In this document: one piece after another, positions 1 through 9,104 of the stretch
Layout of the letters: every line of letters starts with the position of its first letter
Position numbering within the stretch: the stretch's first letter is position 1
Source: Candidatus Planktophila lacus
GTDB taxonomy: Bacteria; Actinomycetota; Actinomycetes; Nanopelagicales; Nanopelagicaceae
NCBI RefSeq assembly: GCF_002288385.1
Contig: NZ_CP016783.1
Location: forward strand, 248,001 to 312,000
DNA length: 64,000 nt
Direction of reading: 5' to 3'
Notes under the pieces: generated by a model
Told to the model about the DNA's origin: nothing
What the model saw: only the letters and a program-made list of their open reading frames with translations
The model's database searches: none
Made by a program: the position numbers and the translations under genes

Positions 1-448
1 TGGCAACCCAGCCCAGAAGAAGATAGTTGGCGACGTATAACCAACGGGGCGCGCCAACCCAGAAGATGCGCAGTGCAACGCCCAATAGCGCGCCGATCCA
101 GACAACGCTGAGCAAGATTATTTGATCGTTTCCGTGAAGAAGCGTTACCGCAAAGGGCGTGTAAGAACCGGCGATCAACAAATTGATGTTGGCATGATCC
201 CAACGACGCCAAATCTTCTTCTTTGCCGGTGACCAAGGAACGCGATGGTAGATCGCCGAAACGCTAAAGAGCATAATCGCGGTGATTGAATAGAGTGCAA
301 CGGCAAATTTAAGCGAGTTCTTACTTAATATGAATAAAACTAGAGAAGCGATAATTACTACAGGGGTCGCAGCCAGGTGAAACCAGCCACGTAACTTTGG
401 TGGGGGTACTGCCGCTAACTTCTCGCGCTCGCTCGCTTCTTTACCCAT
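1..448 (-). CDS. trhA: TrhA/hemolysin III family membrane protein (PAQR fold), 3' part cut by window
   Basis: The 149 visible codons start at ATG 448 and run off the left edge of the window. The protein opens with a charged cytoplasmic tail, then several membrane segments. Family hallmarks are S62...Y67-H68-R69 after the second helix and D84-H85 before LIAGSYTP (residues 91-98). These Ser/His/Asp positions form the zinc-like site of PAQR proteins. Bacterial members are tied to membrane homeostasis rather than proven haemolysis. It lies 9 bp downstream of the MFS gene on the same strand, so the two are probably cotranscribed. The family call is firm; the physiological role is unknown. Confidence 0.85.
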   Translation of the reverse strand, partial: MGKEASEREKLAAVPPPKLRGWFHLAATPVVIIASLVLFILSKNSLKFAVALYSITAIMLFSVSAIYHRVPWSPAKKKIWRRWDHANINLLIAGSYTPFAVTLLHGNDQIILLSVVWIGALLGVALRIFWVGAPRWLYVANYLLLGWVA

Positions 449-457
449 GTATCAACA

Positions 458-1678
458 CTACGCCTTGCGGACGAGTTTTAGGTCTCGCACCGATTTAACG
501 GAGAGCGCGGCAAGAGCTGCGGTCAAAGTTAACGCTCCAGTGATGTAGAGCATTGTGCTAACTCCAAAAAGTTCCGCTAGTGGTCCAGCAGCTGCGATTC
601 CCAGGGGTGATAAACCAAAGGAGCCAAAAGCGTCGTATGCCACAACGCGTGAGTAAGACTCTTCTGGGATATGAGATTGCAGTGAAGTATTCCAAACAAC
701 CATAAAGATATCGATCGCGATTCCGGCAAGAAATGCGCAGATCAGCGAAATCCAAAGAGGCGTGCTGAGTGCAAGTGAGAAATCCCAAATTGCGGTCGCT
801 GAAATAATCAACATAGCAAAGAGCAGAGGGCGCCCGAAGTGAACTTTTAGCGAAATCACGCTCCCAATCAGCATTCCAGTTGTGAGCGCCGCGAGGTTAA
901 ATGACCAGAATTGCGGACCGTTATCGAACTTCGAGAAGTTCAGAGGTCCCAGAATTTGCAATAAAGATTCGTAGGCCAAGTTGATTATTGCAAAAGCAAC
1001 TACAACAGTCACAACCCAAGACCGAGAGATAAATTCGCGCCAGCCTGACTTTAAATCTTGGAAAACTGTATTCGCATTTTCGCGAACGATAGTTGGCAGA
1101 TCGAGATTCCAGACAATAATCCCAGCGATGAAGAAAGAGATGGCATCTACCAAGAGCGCCCAACCAGATCCAAATGCGGTAACTAAAACTCCACCTAAAA
1201 GTGCACCCGCCACATAACCAATATTTGTAGTTAGCGCGATTACTGCGTTGCCGTGCTGCAACTTCTCTTTCGGTAAAACCTCTGGAAGTACTCCTGACAT
1301 TGCTGGCCACCAGAGCGCATTTAAAATTCCAAAGAGCGCGCCCATTAACGCTAAAAGTAAAACACTGGAGCTATTAACAATTAAAGAGATAGCGCTAATT
1401 GCTGCAAATGCGCTTCCAATAACATCGGCCCCACCGACAATTCGGTTACGTTTAAAACGATCTCCAACTACTCCGCCAAATAACATCAGGGCGATCATTG
1501 GAAACATACGCGCGGCCATCACGATGCTTAGATCTTTTGCTGTCGCACCCGGCAGAGCTAAGACCCCAAAGGCCAGAGCAACTGGCGAGATGCCATTTCC
1601 CACATTCGAGATAAAGCGCGAAGCGGCCAAGGCGGTAAAGCCCGGATGGGAGTGAAGGTCTTGTAGCTCGCGGCGCAT
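458..1678 (-). CDS. MFS transporter, exporter type (MFS_3/EntS-like)
   Basis: This 406-residue protein has about 12 hydrophobic segments. The N-terminal half carries the loop 2-3 signature GGVVGDRFKRNR near residues 68-79, typical of proton-coupled drug or siderophore exporters of the MFS_3 type. The first helix begins with SRFISNVGNGISPVAL, also characteristic of that group. It would sit in the cytoplasmic membrane and export small molecules; the substrate cannot be read from sequence. It is followed at 9 bp by the TrhA-like gene and is divergent from actinorhodopsin, with a 267-bp gap between them. Confidence 0.85.
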   Translation of the reverse strand: MRRELQDLHSHPGFTALAASRFISNVGNGISPVALAFGVLALPGATAKDLSIVMAARMFPMIALMLFGGVVGDRFKRNRIVGGADVIGSAFAAISAISLIVNSSSVLLLALMGALFGILNALWWPAMSGVLPEVLPKEKLQHGNAVIALTTNIGYVAGALLGGVLVTAFGSGWALLVDAISFFIAGIIVWNLDLPTIVRENANTVFQDLKSGWREFISRSWVVTVVVAFAIINLAYESLLQILGPLNFSKFDNGPQFWSFNLAALTTGMLIGSVISLKVHFGRPLLFAMLIISATAIWDFSLALSTPLWISLICAFLAGIAIDIFMVVWNTSLQSHIPEESYSRVVAYDAFGSFGLSPLGIAAAGPLAELFGVSTMLYITGALTLTAALAALSVKSVRDLKLVRKA

Positions 1679-1945
1679 CTGGCAAGACTAACTGGGAGGG
1701 GGCTGGGGAGTAGTTGTTCGGGTGATTGCCCCAGTTAAGGTCCAAATTGAGCGTGATTTTCCGAATTTTCTAGAAAAAACCTCAAAAATACCGCCGAGTA
1801 TTGATGCAAATCGCTCGCAGCAGGTTCACACTATTACCTACCAGAGTGAGTGGATGTGGTTCCTCGAGGACTTCATCGATTTAGCACTGGCTTCTAGGGC
1901 CGAATGGTTCTTGAAGTATTAAGCACCCCATGGAGGCTTATTTAC
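1679..1945. other. Divergent intergenic region upstream of actinorhodopsin
   Basis: This 267-bp gap separates the leftward MFS gene from the rightward actinorhodopsin gene. A 66-codon open frame at 1722-1922 has no RBS and no family resemblance. No promoter or operator could be assigned with confidence. The strong Shine-Dalgarno before actinorhodopsin implies a leadered transcript starting somewhere in this gap. Confidence 0.5.
1932..1936 (+). promoter_or_regulatory. RBS fixing the actinorhodopsin start
   Basis: GGAGG lies 9 nt before ATG 1946. It decides for that start over an in-frame upstream ATG at 1904, which has no such site and would add 14 residues not expected in the family. Confidence 0.85.
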
Positions 1946-2707
1946 ATGTTAACCCTAACCGCAAATCAGTGGAACCTGGTCTATAACGTATTCTCGTTTG
2001 GACTTGTTTCAATGCTTGCTTGCACAATTTATACCCTTGTTTCACAGGCTCGCGTACTGCCTAAGTACCGCAACGCTCTCGTTATGTCATCAATGGTTAC
2101 ATTCATTGCTGGCTACCACTACTGGAGAATCTTTAACTCATTCTCAGAATCATCTGAAGGAATGGCAGTTAAGGTTTCTGGAGACCAGGGTGCATTCAAT
2201 GAGGCATACCGTTATGTTGACTGGCTACTAACTGTTCCTCTACTTCTTGTTGAAGTAATTGCAGTGCTTGCACTTGCAAAGGAAGTTTCAAAGTCACTCA
2301 TCATGCGTTTGGTTCCAGCATCAGCTGCGATGATCGCACTTGGCTACCCAGGTGAAATCTCAAACGACCAGAACACACAGATCCTTTACGGTGTTCTTTC
2401 AACACTTCCATTCCTCTACATCCTCTATGTCTTGTTCGTAGAGCTTGGTAAGTCACTTGATCGCCAGCCAGAAGGCGTTGCAGCAACCGTTGGTCGCTTG
2501 CGTCTCCTTCTTATCGCGACATGGGGCGTATACCCAGTTTCATACATTCTTGGTATGGGCGAAGGTATGGCATCAGCAGATCAGTTCGTTGGCGTACAGG
2601 TTGGTTACACAATCGCTGACGTTCTAGCTAAGTGCGTATTCGGTCTAACAATCTTGAAGATCGCTCGCATGAAGTCAATGGCTGAAGGCATGAAGGACGA
2701 TCACTAA
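1946..2707 (+). CDS. Actinorhodopsin, light-driven proton pump
   Basis: This 253-residue, seven-helix microbial rhodopsin pumps protons outward across the cytoplasmic membrane. Helix C reads RYVDWLLTVPLLLVE at residues 89-103. It supplies counterion D92, T96 and proton donor E103, equal to D97, T101 and E108 of proteorhodopsin, so it is a DTE-type H+ pump. L100 sits at the spectral tuning site (proteorhodopsin 105), and Leu there predicts green absorption. H58 in helix B matches the proteorhodopsin His that pairs with the counterion. K229 in DVLAK is the retinal Schiff-base lysine. No retinal biosynthesis gene is in the window. It is followed by a strong hairpin, so it is probably monocistronic and highly expressed. 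Confidence 0.97.
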   Translation: MLTLTANQWNLVYNVFSFGLVSMLACTIYTLVSQARVLPKYRNALVMSSMVTFIAGYHYWRIFNSFSESSEGMAVKVSGDQGAFNEAYRYVDWLLTVPLLLVEVIAVLALAKEVSKSLIMRLVPASAAMIALGYPGEISNDQNTQILYGVLSTLPFLYILYVLFVELGKSLDRQPEGVAATVGRLRLLLIATWGVYPVSYILGMGEGMASADQFVGVQVGYTIADVLAKCVFGLTILKIARMKSMAEGMKDDH

Positions 2708-2732
2708 TCGTCTGTAAATAGTTAAAATTAGA

Positions 2733-2759
2733 GGGGCGTCGGGAAACCGGCGCCCCTTT
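2733..2759 (+). terminator. Rho-independent type terminator of actinorhodopsin
   Basis: A 10-bp GC-rich stem (2733-2742 with 2747-2756, one G:U pair) is closed by a GAAA tetraloop and followed by TTT. It is the strongest GC hairpin in the window and begins 26 nt after the actinorhodopsin stop. Confidence 0.85.
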
Positions 2760-2779
2760 AATATTTGTAGGATAGATAC

Positions 2780-3046
2780 ATGACAAATGCACCCATCTCA
2801 AAGTACGCGCTCAATAATTACCGAATGGCGAGCTATCTACTCTTCGCTATCGGGCTAATTAATTTGCGCTACCAAACAGGTAAAGATGGAGTTTTGGTAA
2901 ATAGCGCAGCGGTTTTCATTCCGGGATTTATCGCGCTGGCTCTAACCTTTATAAAGGGCGCTCATGGATTTCTGGCAAAGCGCGAAGTAATGGTGGCGCT
3001 CGGCGTAATTGGTGGAGTCTTAGTTGCTTGGGCAATCACTAACTAG
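2780..3046 (+). CDS. Small membrane protein downstream of actinorhodopsin, unknown function
   Basis: This 88-residue protein is not recognised. It has three hydrophobic stretches: residues 17-28, about 42-60 and 70-87. Short basic or polar loops separate them, so a three-helix membrane protein is likely. The start ATG 2780 is preceded by a weak AGGA-type site. It lies 20 nt beyond the actinorhodopsin terminator, so it may be transcribed by read-through or separately. Whether it is functionally tied to the rhodopsin cannot be told from one genome. Confidence 0.65.
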   Translation: MTNAPISKYALNNYRMASYLLFAIGLINLRYQTGKDGVLVNSAAVFIPGFIALALTFIKGAHGFLAKREVMVALGVIGGVLVAWAITN

Positions 3047-3061
3047 TCCATAGTTTCCAAG

Positions 3062-3394
3062 TTATTTACGGAAAGAAATATCGCTCTTCTTCATCGCGGT
3101 AATCAATATCCGAATCGCATTTGGTCCCATGCCATGCAAATCCTTTATGGCATCTAGCGAGTATTTTCTTAAATCACTTACCTTGTAAAGACCCTCATCA
3201 ATTAACGCTCTGCGGGCTGGGGCGGCCAATCCAAGTTCGCGCCAAGCGCCATCAACTGCGGCGTAGGCATCTAAATCAACTTCACTCTTATTTCCAGCAG
3301 ATCGGTTCTGCGCTTTTTCAGCCTTGCGTTGGGCGGCTGCGCGCATAGCTTCGCCCCGCAGCTTCTTTATCTTTGCTGGAGATTGTTTAGCCAT
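3062..3394 (-). CDS. Small helix-hairpin-helix protein
   Basis: This 110-residue protein starts at ATG 3394; a longer open frame reads backward through the adjacent tRNA and is not credible. The first half is lysine-, arginine- and alanine-rich (about residues 1-40) and probably binds nucleic acid non-specifically. The C-terminal half, about residues 55-108, resembles the HhH-like C-terminal domain of the RNA polymerase alpha subunit, including GLAAPARRALIDEGL and DLHGMGPNAI. It likely binds DNA. The gene begins 28 bp downstream of tRNA-Leu on the same strand. Confidence 0.7.
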   Translation of the reverse strand: MAKQSPAKIKKLRGEAMRAAAQRKAEKAQNRSAGNKSEVDLDAYAAVDGAWRELGLAAPARRALIDEGLYKVSDLRKYSLDAIKDLHGMGPNAIRILITAMKKSDISFRK

Positions 3395-3421
3395 TATGAA
3401 AACAAACCCTATACATAATTC

Positions 3422-3503
3422 TGGTGCGGGAGGCGGGACTTGAACCCGCACGCCGGAGCACAAGTTCCTAAGACTTGCGTGTCTGCCATTTCACCACTCC
3501 CGC
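3422..3503 (-). tRNA. tRNA-Leu (anticodon UAG)
   Basis: Read on the minus strand, the cloverleaf has acceptor arm GCGGGAG/CTCCCGC, anticodon stem CAAGT/ACTTG around loop CTTAGGA (anticodon TAG, reads CUA/CUN), and T-arm GCGGG-TTCAAGT-CCCGC. Discriminator A is followed by an encoded CCA at 3422-3424. The variable region is only about 11 nt, short for a class II tRNA-Leu. Confidence 0.9.
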
Positions 3504-3633
3504 TGGAGCGTCATGAGAATGTTACAAAAAACTCATGTACTGGAACATAGGTTAGAGGTAAGTTCGCCTTATACAAAATTTCGGGTTTTCGCCCGTACAG
3601 CGCGCTCATGCAGCGAAGAAGTGAGGAAGTTAC

Positions 3634-4791
3634 ATGTCATTGACTCCAACCCCAGCAGATAAGTTCACCTTCGGACTCTGGACCGTCGGCTGGCAAGCGC
3701 GCGATCCATTTGGTGATGCCACGCGTGGTGCGCTCGACCCGGTTCGTACAGTAAATGAACTCGCAGCACGCGGCGCATATGGAGTTACATTCCATGATGA
3801 TGATTTGATTCCATTCGGAAGCGACGATGCATCTCGTCGTGGACATATCGATCGCTTTAAGAAGGCGCTTGCTGAAACTGGAATGCAAGTTCCAATGGCA
3901 ACAACCAACCTCTTCTCACATCCAGTATTTAAAGATGGCGCATTTACAAGTAATGATCGCGATATTCGTCGTTACGCACTTCGCAAAGCGATGCGCAATA
4001 TCGAACTCGCTGTCGAACTCGGTGCGCATACTTATGTTTGCTGGGGCGGACGCGAAGGCGCTGAATCAGATGCAGCAAAGGATGCCTATGTTGCACACGA
4101 GCGCATGCGCGAAGCATTTAACGTGCTTAGCCAATATGTTCTAGATAATGGTTACAAGATTAAATTTGCAATCGAACCAAAGCCAAACGAACCACGTGGC
4201 GATATCTTCTTGCCAACAATTGGCCACGCACTTGCATTTATCTACACTCTTGATCACCCAGAACTCGTTGGACTTAACCCAGAAGTTGGCCACGAACAAA
4301 TGGCGGGACTTAACTTCGTTCACGGAATCGCTCAGGCGCTCTGGCAGAAGAAGTTATTCCATATTGATCTAAATGGTCAGCACGGTCCAAAGTTCGATCA
4401 AGATTTGGTATTTGGCCATGGCGATCTAAAGTCAGCGTTCTTCCTTGTTGAACTGCTTGAGCGCTACAAGTACGACGGTCCAAAGCACTTTGATTACAAG
4501 CCAGGTCGCACCGAAGATGACAAGGGCGTTTGGGATTCTGCGACAGCAAATATGCGCACATATTTAGCGCTAAAAGATCGCGCAACTGCCTATCGCAACG
4601 ATCCACGCGTTATCGCTGCACAGAAAGATTCCAACATTCCAGGGCTTACTGAAAACACTATGGGCGCTGGTGAAAGTTGGAAGGATCTTTCTAAAGATTC
4701 ATTCGATGTTGAAGCAGCCGGCGCACGTGGTTATCAGTACGAAGCCCTTAATCAGCTCGCTCTTGAGCACCTAATGGGGTTCGGAAAGTAA
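3634..4791 (+). CDS. xylA: Xylose isomerase
   Basis: This cytoplasmic enzyme interconverts D-xylose and D-xylulose (also glucose and fructose). Its 385 residues fit the shorter actinobacterial class. All catalytic positions fall at the classical Streptomyces/Actinoplanes numbers: H54, E181, K183, E217, H220, D245, D255, D257 and D287. A GAGGAAG site 6-8 nt upstream supports ATG 3634. No xylulokinase or xylose transporter adjoins it. It is followed after 26 bp by argS, which has its own promoter-like box, so xylA is probably a single-gene unit. Confidence 0.97.
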   Translation: MSLTPTPADKFTFGLWTVGWQARDPFGDATRGALDPVRTVNELAARGAYGVTFHDDDLIPFGSDDASRRGHIDRFKKALAETGMQVPMATTNLFSHPVFKDGAFTSNDRDIRRYALRKAMRNIELAVELGAHTYVCWGGREGAESDAAKDAYVAHERMREAFNVLSQYVLDNGYKIKFAIEPKPNEPRGDIFLPTIGHALAFIYTLDHPELVGLNPEVGHEQMAGLNFVHGIAQALWQKKLFHIDLNGQHGPKFDQDLVFGHGDLKSAFFLVELLERYKYDGPKHFDYKPGRTEDDKGVWDSATANMRTYLALKDRATAYRNDPRVIAAQKDSNIPGLTENTMGAGESWKDLSKDSFDVEAAGARGYQYEALNQLALEHLMGFGK

Positions 4792-4805
4792 TTCGCTGCG
4801 CAGGG

Positions 4806-4811
4806 TAACCT
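4806..4811 (+). promoter_or_regulatory. Putative -10 box for leaderless argS
   Basis: TAACCT lies 6 nt before the GTG start and no Shine-Dalgarno is present. It matches the TANNNT-(6-7 nt)-start pattern repeated across this window. Confidence 0.55.
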
Positions 4812-4817
4812 TGCCCT

Positions 4818-6482
4818 GTGAGTTCACATTCGAATCTACTAGCTGCCCAAATTCAGGCAGCGATCTCGCACGCCATTGAGCGTGGAGATTTGATCGGAAC
4901 CGTTCCTGCCAATATCCCTTTGGAGCGACCAAAGAATCGCGACCACGGTGATTACGCATCTTCTATCGCGCTGCAACTGGCAAAACCTGCCGGAAAGAAC
5001 CCGCGCGAAGTCGCAGAGTTACTTAAGAAAGATTTAGAAAAGCTACCTGAAGTTTCCTCCGTTGATATTGCAGGTCCTGGCTTTATCAACATCAAATTAA
5101 ATCGCGCCAGCCAGGCCGATTTAGTGCGCACAATTTTGAGCGCTAAAGAAAGTTATGGAAAAGGCAGCGCGCTTGCGGGCGTAAAGATCAACCTGGAATT
5201 TATCTCTGCCAATCCAACTGGCCCACTTCACTTAGGGCACACTCGTTGGGCAGCAGTTGGCGATGCACTTGGTCGCGTTCTAAGCGCTGCAGGAGCAGAA
5301 GTAGTTCGCGAATTTTATATAAATGACCGCGGAAATCAGATGGATCTCTTTGGACAATCTGTGCAAGCTGCAGCCCTTGGCCAACCAATTCCCGAAGATG
5401 GTTACCAAGGTGAATACATCGCAGATTTAGCTAAGCAAGTTCTGGCTGAGAACCCAGAGATAATTAAATTAGAGGGCGAACCACGCTTTGTTGCATTCCG
5501 GGAAGCTGCCTACAAGTTGCAGCTTAAAGATCAGCAACGAGTTCTAGATACCTTTAACACTCATTTCGATGTCTGGTTCTCAGAGCGCAGCTTGCACGAT
5601 GGTGGAAGCGTCGAACACGGTCTAGATAAGTTACGCGCCCAAGGACATGTCTTTGAATTAGATGGTGCAACCTGGCTGCGAACAACTGACTTTGGCGATG
5701 ACAAAGATCGGGTACTGCTAAAGGCCAATGGCGATCTAACTTACTTCTCATCAGATACCGCTTATTACATCAATAAGCGCGAACGCGGTTTCGATATCTG
5801 TATCTACATGCTCGGCGCAGATCACCACGGCTATATCCATCGCCTTAAGGCAACTGCAGCATGCGCTGGCGATAACCCTGAATACAACATCGATGTCCTG
5901 ATCGGTCAGTTGGTCAAGATCATGGAAGGCGGAGAGGAAGTAAAACTTTCCAAGCGCGCAGGAACAATTATTACTCTGGAAGAACTTGTTGAAAAAGTTG
6001 GCGTTGATGCAGCCCGTTACACGCTGATTCGCTACCCAGTTGATACTCCGATGGTTATGGATCTCGATATCTTGAAGCGCAACACCAATGAAAATCCGGT
6101 TTATTACGTGCAGTATGCCCACGCGCGTATTGCTGCTGTTCTGCGCAACGCTGCCGAGTTAAATATCGCAAGCGGTTTAGATAACTTTGATCCCGCACAA
6201 CTTTCCCATGATCGCGAGAACGAACTTCTTGGGTCGCTCGCCGAATTCCCACGAATCGTGGCAGGTGCTGCCGAACTCCGCGAACCACATCGCATCGCGC
6301 GATACCTAGAAGAACTTGCTGGCGTTTATCACGGCTTCTACGCCGATTGCCGTGTCTTGCCGATGGGGGATGAGCCAGCAACTGCGCTACATAGCGCCCG
6401 ACTTAATTTATGTGCGGCAACTCTGCAAGTACTGAAGAATGGTCTTCTCTTACTTGGCGTGAGCGCGCCGGAGCGGATGTAG
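4818..6482 (+). CDS. argS: Arginyl-tRNA synthetase
   Basis: This class I aminoacyl-tRNA synthetase charges tRNA-Arg. It has 554 residues with a GTG start. The N-terminal Arg-tRNA additional domain spans about residues 5-95. The HIGH motif appears as HLGH at 138-141 after ANPTGP, and the KMSKS-like loop KLSKRAG lies near residue 375. The C-terminal anticodon-binding DALR domain ends with a family-typical GVSAPERM. It is followed 2 bp later by lysA, the common actinobacterial order argS-lysA-hom-thrC-thrB. Confidence 0.97.
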   Translation: MSSHSNLLAAQIQAAISHAIERGDLIGTVPANIPLERPKNRDHGDYASSIALQLAKPAGKNPREVAELLKKDLEKLPEVSSVDIAGPGFINIKLNRASQADLVRTILSAKESYGKGSALAGVKINLEFISANPTGPLHLGHTRWAAVGDALGRVLSAAGAEVVREFYINDRGNQMDLFGQSVQAAALGQPIPEDGYQGEYIADLAKQVLAENPEIIKLEGEPRFVAFREAAYKLQLKDQQRVLDTFNTHFDVWFSERSLHDGGSVEHGLDKLRAQGHVFELDGATWLRTTDFGDDKDRVLLKANGDLTYFSSDTAYYINKRERGFDICIYMLGADHHGYIHRLKATAACAGDNPEYNIDVLIGQLVKIMEGGEEVKLSKRAGTIITLEELVEKVGVDAARYTLIRYPVDTPMVMDLDILKRNTNENPVYYVQYAHARIAAVLRNAAELNIASGLDNFDPAQLSHDRENELLGSLAEFPRIVAGAAELREPHRIARYLEELAGVYHGFYADCRVLPMGDEPATALHSARLNLCAATLQVLKNGLLLLGVSAPERM

Positions 6483-6484
6483 CT

Positions 6485-7801
6485 ATGTGGTCGAAGAATA
6501 TTTCTTTCACAAATGGTGAACTTCACCTATCGGGCATCCCTGCAACAAAGTTGGCGCAAGAATTTGGAACGCCAGCATTCTTTATCGATGAAGATGATTT
6601 TCGCACTCGTGCAATGGCTTGGAATAACGCCCTGCGCGATGAGTTTGGTTCGCACGCTGGCACTGTTTATTACGCAGCAAAGGCCTTTATCTCAACTGCT
6701 GTGGCCACTTGGGTTAAGGAGTGCGGAATCGGTATCGATGTCTGCACAGGAGGCGAACTAGCGGTTGCACTTGCTGGTGGAATCGATCCGCAGAAGATTG
6801 AAGTACATGGAAACAATAAATCGGTTTCAGAGATAGATCGCGCGGTAAGCGTGGGCGTTAAGACAATTGTTATGGATTCAATCCATGAAATTGATCGCGT
6901 AGCTACCGTTGCCCGTAGCCATAAGAAAGTACAAGGCGTCATGTTGCGTCTTACTCCAGGTATTCAGGCACATACCCACGAATCAATTTCAACTGCCCAT
7001 GAAGATGTGAAGTTTGGTTTCTCTATCGCCAGCGGCGCTGCTTGGGCGGCGGTTGAAAAAGTCTTAAGCCACCCAGAACTTGAACTCCGCGGTTTTCATT
7101 CTCATATCGGTTCACAAATCTTCGGTACAGACTCCTTCCAACTTGCCGCAGATCGTTTGATCTCGTTGCTAGCAAAGTACCGCGATGTTTACGGCAAAGA
7201 ACTTCCTGAACTAGATCTCGGTGGCGGATACGGAATTGCATATTTGCCAGGCGATGAAACTCTAGAACCTGGTGAGGTAATGCCAGCGCTGCGCAGTGCG
7301 GTTACAGCATCATGTGAAAAACATAAATTGAGTATTCCAATTATCTCTATAGAACCAGGGCGCGCCATTGTTGGCCCAACGACATTTACTTTGTATGAAG
7401 TTGGCACAACTAAAGATGTGGTTCTCGAAGATGGCAAAGTCCGTCGTTACATTTCCGTAGATGGTGGAATGAGCGACAATATTCGTCCATCACTTTATGA
7501 CGCTGAATATCACGCAGTTATTGCCCATCGCGCTTCATCTGCATCTGCAGTTAATTCACGCGTTGTTGGAAAGCATTGCGAAACTGGCGACATCGTTATC
7601 CGCGAAATTAATATGCCAAGCGATATCGCACCCGGTGACTTGATAGCGATTCCGGCTACTGGCGCATATGGCCGCAGTATGGCCAGCAATTACAACCATG
7701 TGCCGCGCCCACCTGTAGTTGCAGTAATAGATGGAAAAGCCCGCGTAATTGTCCGCCGTGAAAATGAGGAAGATCTGCTCGCACTTGATGTGAAAGAATA
7801 G
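6485..7801 (+). CDS. lysA: Diaminopimelate decarboxylase
   Basis: This is the last step of lysine biosynthesis: meso-diaminopimelate to L-lysine, PLP-dependent, fold type III. The chosen start ATG 6485 sits 2 nt after the argS stop and gives 438 residues; the longer open frame lies inside argS. The PLP lysine is in YYAAKAF (about residue 64). HSHIGSQ lies near 205 and DLGGGYG near 240, followed by EPGRA and a C-terminal ATGAYGRSMASNYN that contributes substrate binding. It is translationally close-coupled between argS and hom. Confidence 0.96.
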   Translation: MWSKNISFTNGELHLSGIPATKLAQEFGTPAFFIDEDDFRTRAMAWNNALRDEFGSHAGTVYYAAKAFISTAVATWVKECGIGIDVCTGGELAVALAGGIDPQKIEVHGNNKSVSEIDRAVSVGVKTIVMDSIHEIDRVATVARSHKKVQGVMLRLTPGIQAHTHESISTAHEDVKFGFSIASGAAWAAVEKVLSHPELELRGFHSHIGSQIFGTDSFQLAADRLISLLAKYRDVYGKELPELDLGGGYGIAYLPGDETLEPGEVMPALRSAVTASCEKHKLSIPIISIEPGRAIVGPTTFTLYEVGTTKDVVLEDGKVRRYISVDGGMSDNIRPSLYDAEYHAVIAHRASSASAVNSRVVGKHCETGDIVIREINMPSDIAPGDLIAIPATGAYGRSMASNYNHVPRPPVVAVIDGKARVIVRRENEEDLLALDVKE

Positions 7802-7805
7802 GCAG

Positions 7806-9104
7806 ATGAGCCCAGCAGATAAACCAGTACGTATCGGCATGCTCGGATGTGGCGTGGTCGGAAGTTCTGTCGCGCGCTTGTTGCTAGCCGATACCGCCGA
7901 ACTATCTACTCGCGCCGGCGTAAAGATGGAACTCTCACGCATCGCAGTTCGCACAATTAAGCCTTACGAAGGAATCAATCCGAGCCTATTTACAACTGAT
8001 CCATTTTCAATTGTTAACGATCCTGAGATCGATCTAATCATCGAAGTTATGGGCGGAATCGAACCAGCTCGCGAATTAATCATGACTGCGATCGAAAATC
8101 GTAAATCTGTTGTTACAGCGAACAAAGCGCTACTTGCTAGCCATGGCGCTGAAATGTTTACCGCCGCATATGCCAAAGGTGAAGATATCTACTATGAAGC
8201 ATCAGTTGCTGGTGCGATCCCAATTATTCGTCCAATGCGCGATTCACTTGCCGGCGATTTCGTAACTCGTTTAATGGGCATCGTAAACGGCACCACAAAT
8301 TACATCTTGACCAAGATGCATGAAGATGACCGCGAATTCGCAGATGTTTTGAAAGAAGCGCAAGCACTTGGTTATGCCGAAGCGGATCCAACTGCAGATG
8401 TTGAAGGCTTTGATGCCGCAGCAAAGGCCGCGATCTTGTCGGGCCTTGCTTTCCACACTCGCGTAACCGTTGACGATGTTTACCGCGAAGGCATTTCAAA
8501 GATCACATTGGAAGATGTGAAGATCGCAAAATCAATGGATCACGTCATTAAGTTGCTGGCTATAGCCGAGCTGACACCTGCTGATGAAATATCAGTTCGC
8601 GTTCACCCGGTTATGTTGCATAAGAGCCATCCTCTGGCTTCAGTGCGCGATGCTTACAACGCCGTATTTGTCGAAGCAGAATCTGCTGGATCTTTGATGT
8701 TCTACGGTCGTGGCGCAGGTGGCGCCCCAACAGCATCAGCAATCTTGGGAGATGTGGTTGCAGTTGCTCGCCACATCGCACTTAACTCAGTTGGCCAGCG
8801 CGAAACAGATTACGCAGACCGCGATATCGCACCTATCGAATCAACTAAAACTAAGTTCTTAATCCGCCTAGAAGTTGCGGATAAAGCAGGTGTTTTGGCT
8901 GCAATTGCTACAACTTTCGCCAACCACGGCGTATCGATTCAGACAGTTAACCAAGCAGGACGTAATGACGATGCTGAAGTCACAATCGTTACCCACTTAG
9001 CTACTGAAGGCGAACTTAAGGCAACTGTTGAGTCTTTGAAGAAGATGGACGCTGTTCAAAATATTTCAAGTGTTATCCGCGTAGAAGGAGCAACAAGCGC
9101 ATGA
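7806..9104 (+). CDS. hom: Homoserine dehydrogenase
   Basis: This enzyme reduces aspartate semialdehyde to homoserine with NAD(P)H, at the branch to threonine and methionine. It has 432 residues. The dinucleotide-binding [11 protein letters not shown] occupies residues 11-21. The catalytic domain includes [11 protein letters not shown] and the [10 protein letters not shown] region. A C-terminal ACT domain, about residues 350-425, implies feedback control by threonine, as known for the family. The stop overlaps the thrC start in an ATGA junction, so translation is coupled. Confidence 0.97.
   Translation: MSPADKPVRIGMLGCGVVGSSVARLLLADTAELSTRAGVKMELSRIAVRTIKPYEGINPSLFTTDPFSIVNDPEIDLIIEVMGGIEPARELIMTAIENRKSVVTANKALLASHGAEMFTAAYAKGEDIYYEASVAGAIPIIRPMRDSLAGDFVTRLMGIVNGTTNYILTKMHEDDREFADVLKEAQALGYAEADPTADVEGFDAAAKAAILSGLAFHTRVTVDDVYREGISKITLEDVKIAKSMDHVIKLLAIAELTPADEISVRVHPVMLHKSHPLASVRDAYNAVFVEAESAGSLMFYGRGAGGAPTASAILGDVVAVARHIALNSVGQRETDYADRDIAPIESTKTKFLIRLEVADKAGVLAAIATTFANHGVSIQTVNQAGRNDDAEVTIVTHLATEGELKATVESLKKMDAVQNISSVIRVEGATSA

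Noticed and set aside
1722-1922. 66-codon open frame upstream of actinorhodopsin
   Set aside because: No RBS, no family-like sequence, and it runs into the rhodopsin start region; it is chance coding in an AT-rich gap.
1904-1945. Longer N-terminus for actinorhodopsin
   Set aside because: GGAGG with ideal spacing marks ATG 1946, and the extra 14 residues are not rhodopsin-like.
3062-3463. Extended start of the HhH protein through tRNA-Leu
   Set aside because: The extra 23 residues are translated from the tRNA gene; the internal ATG 3394 lies just beyond it.
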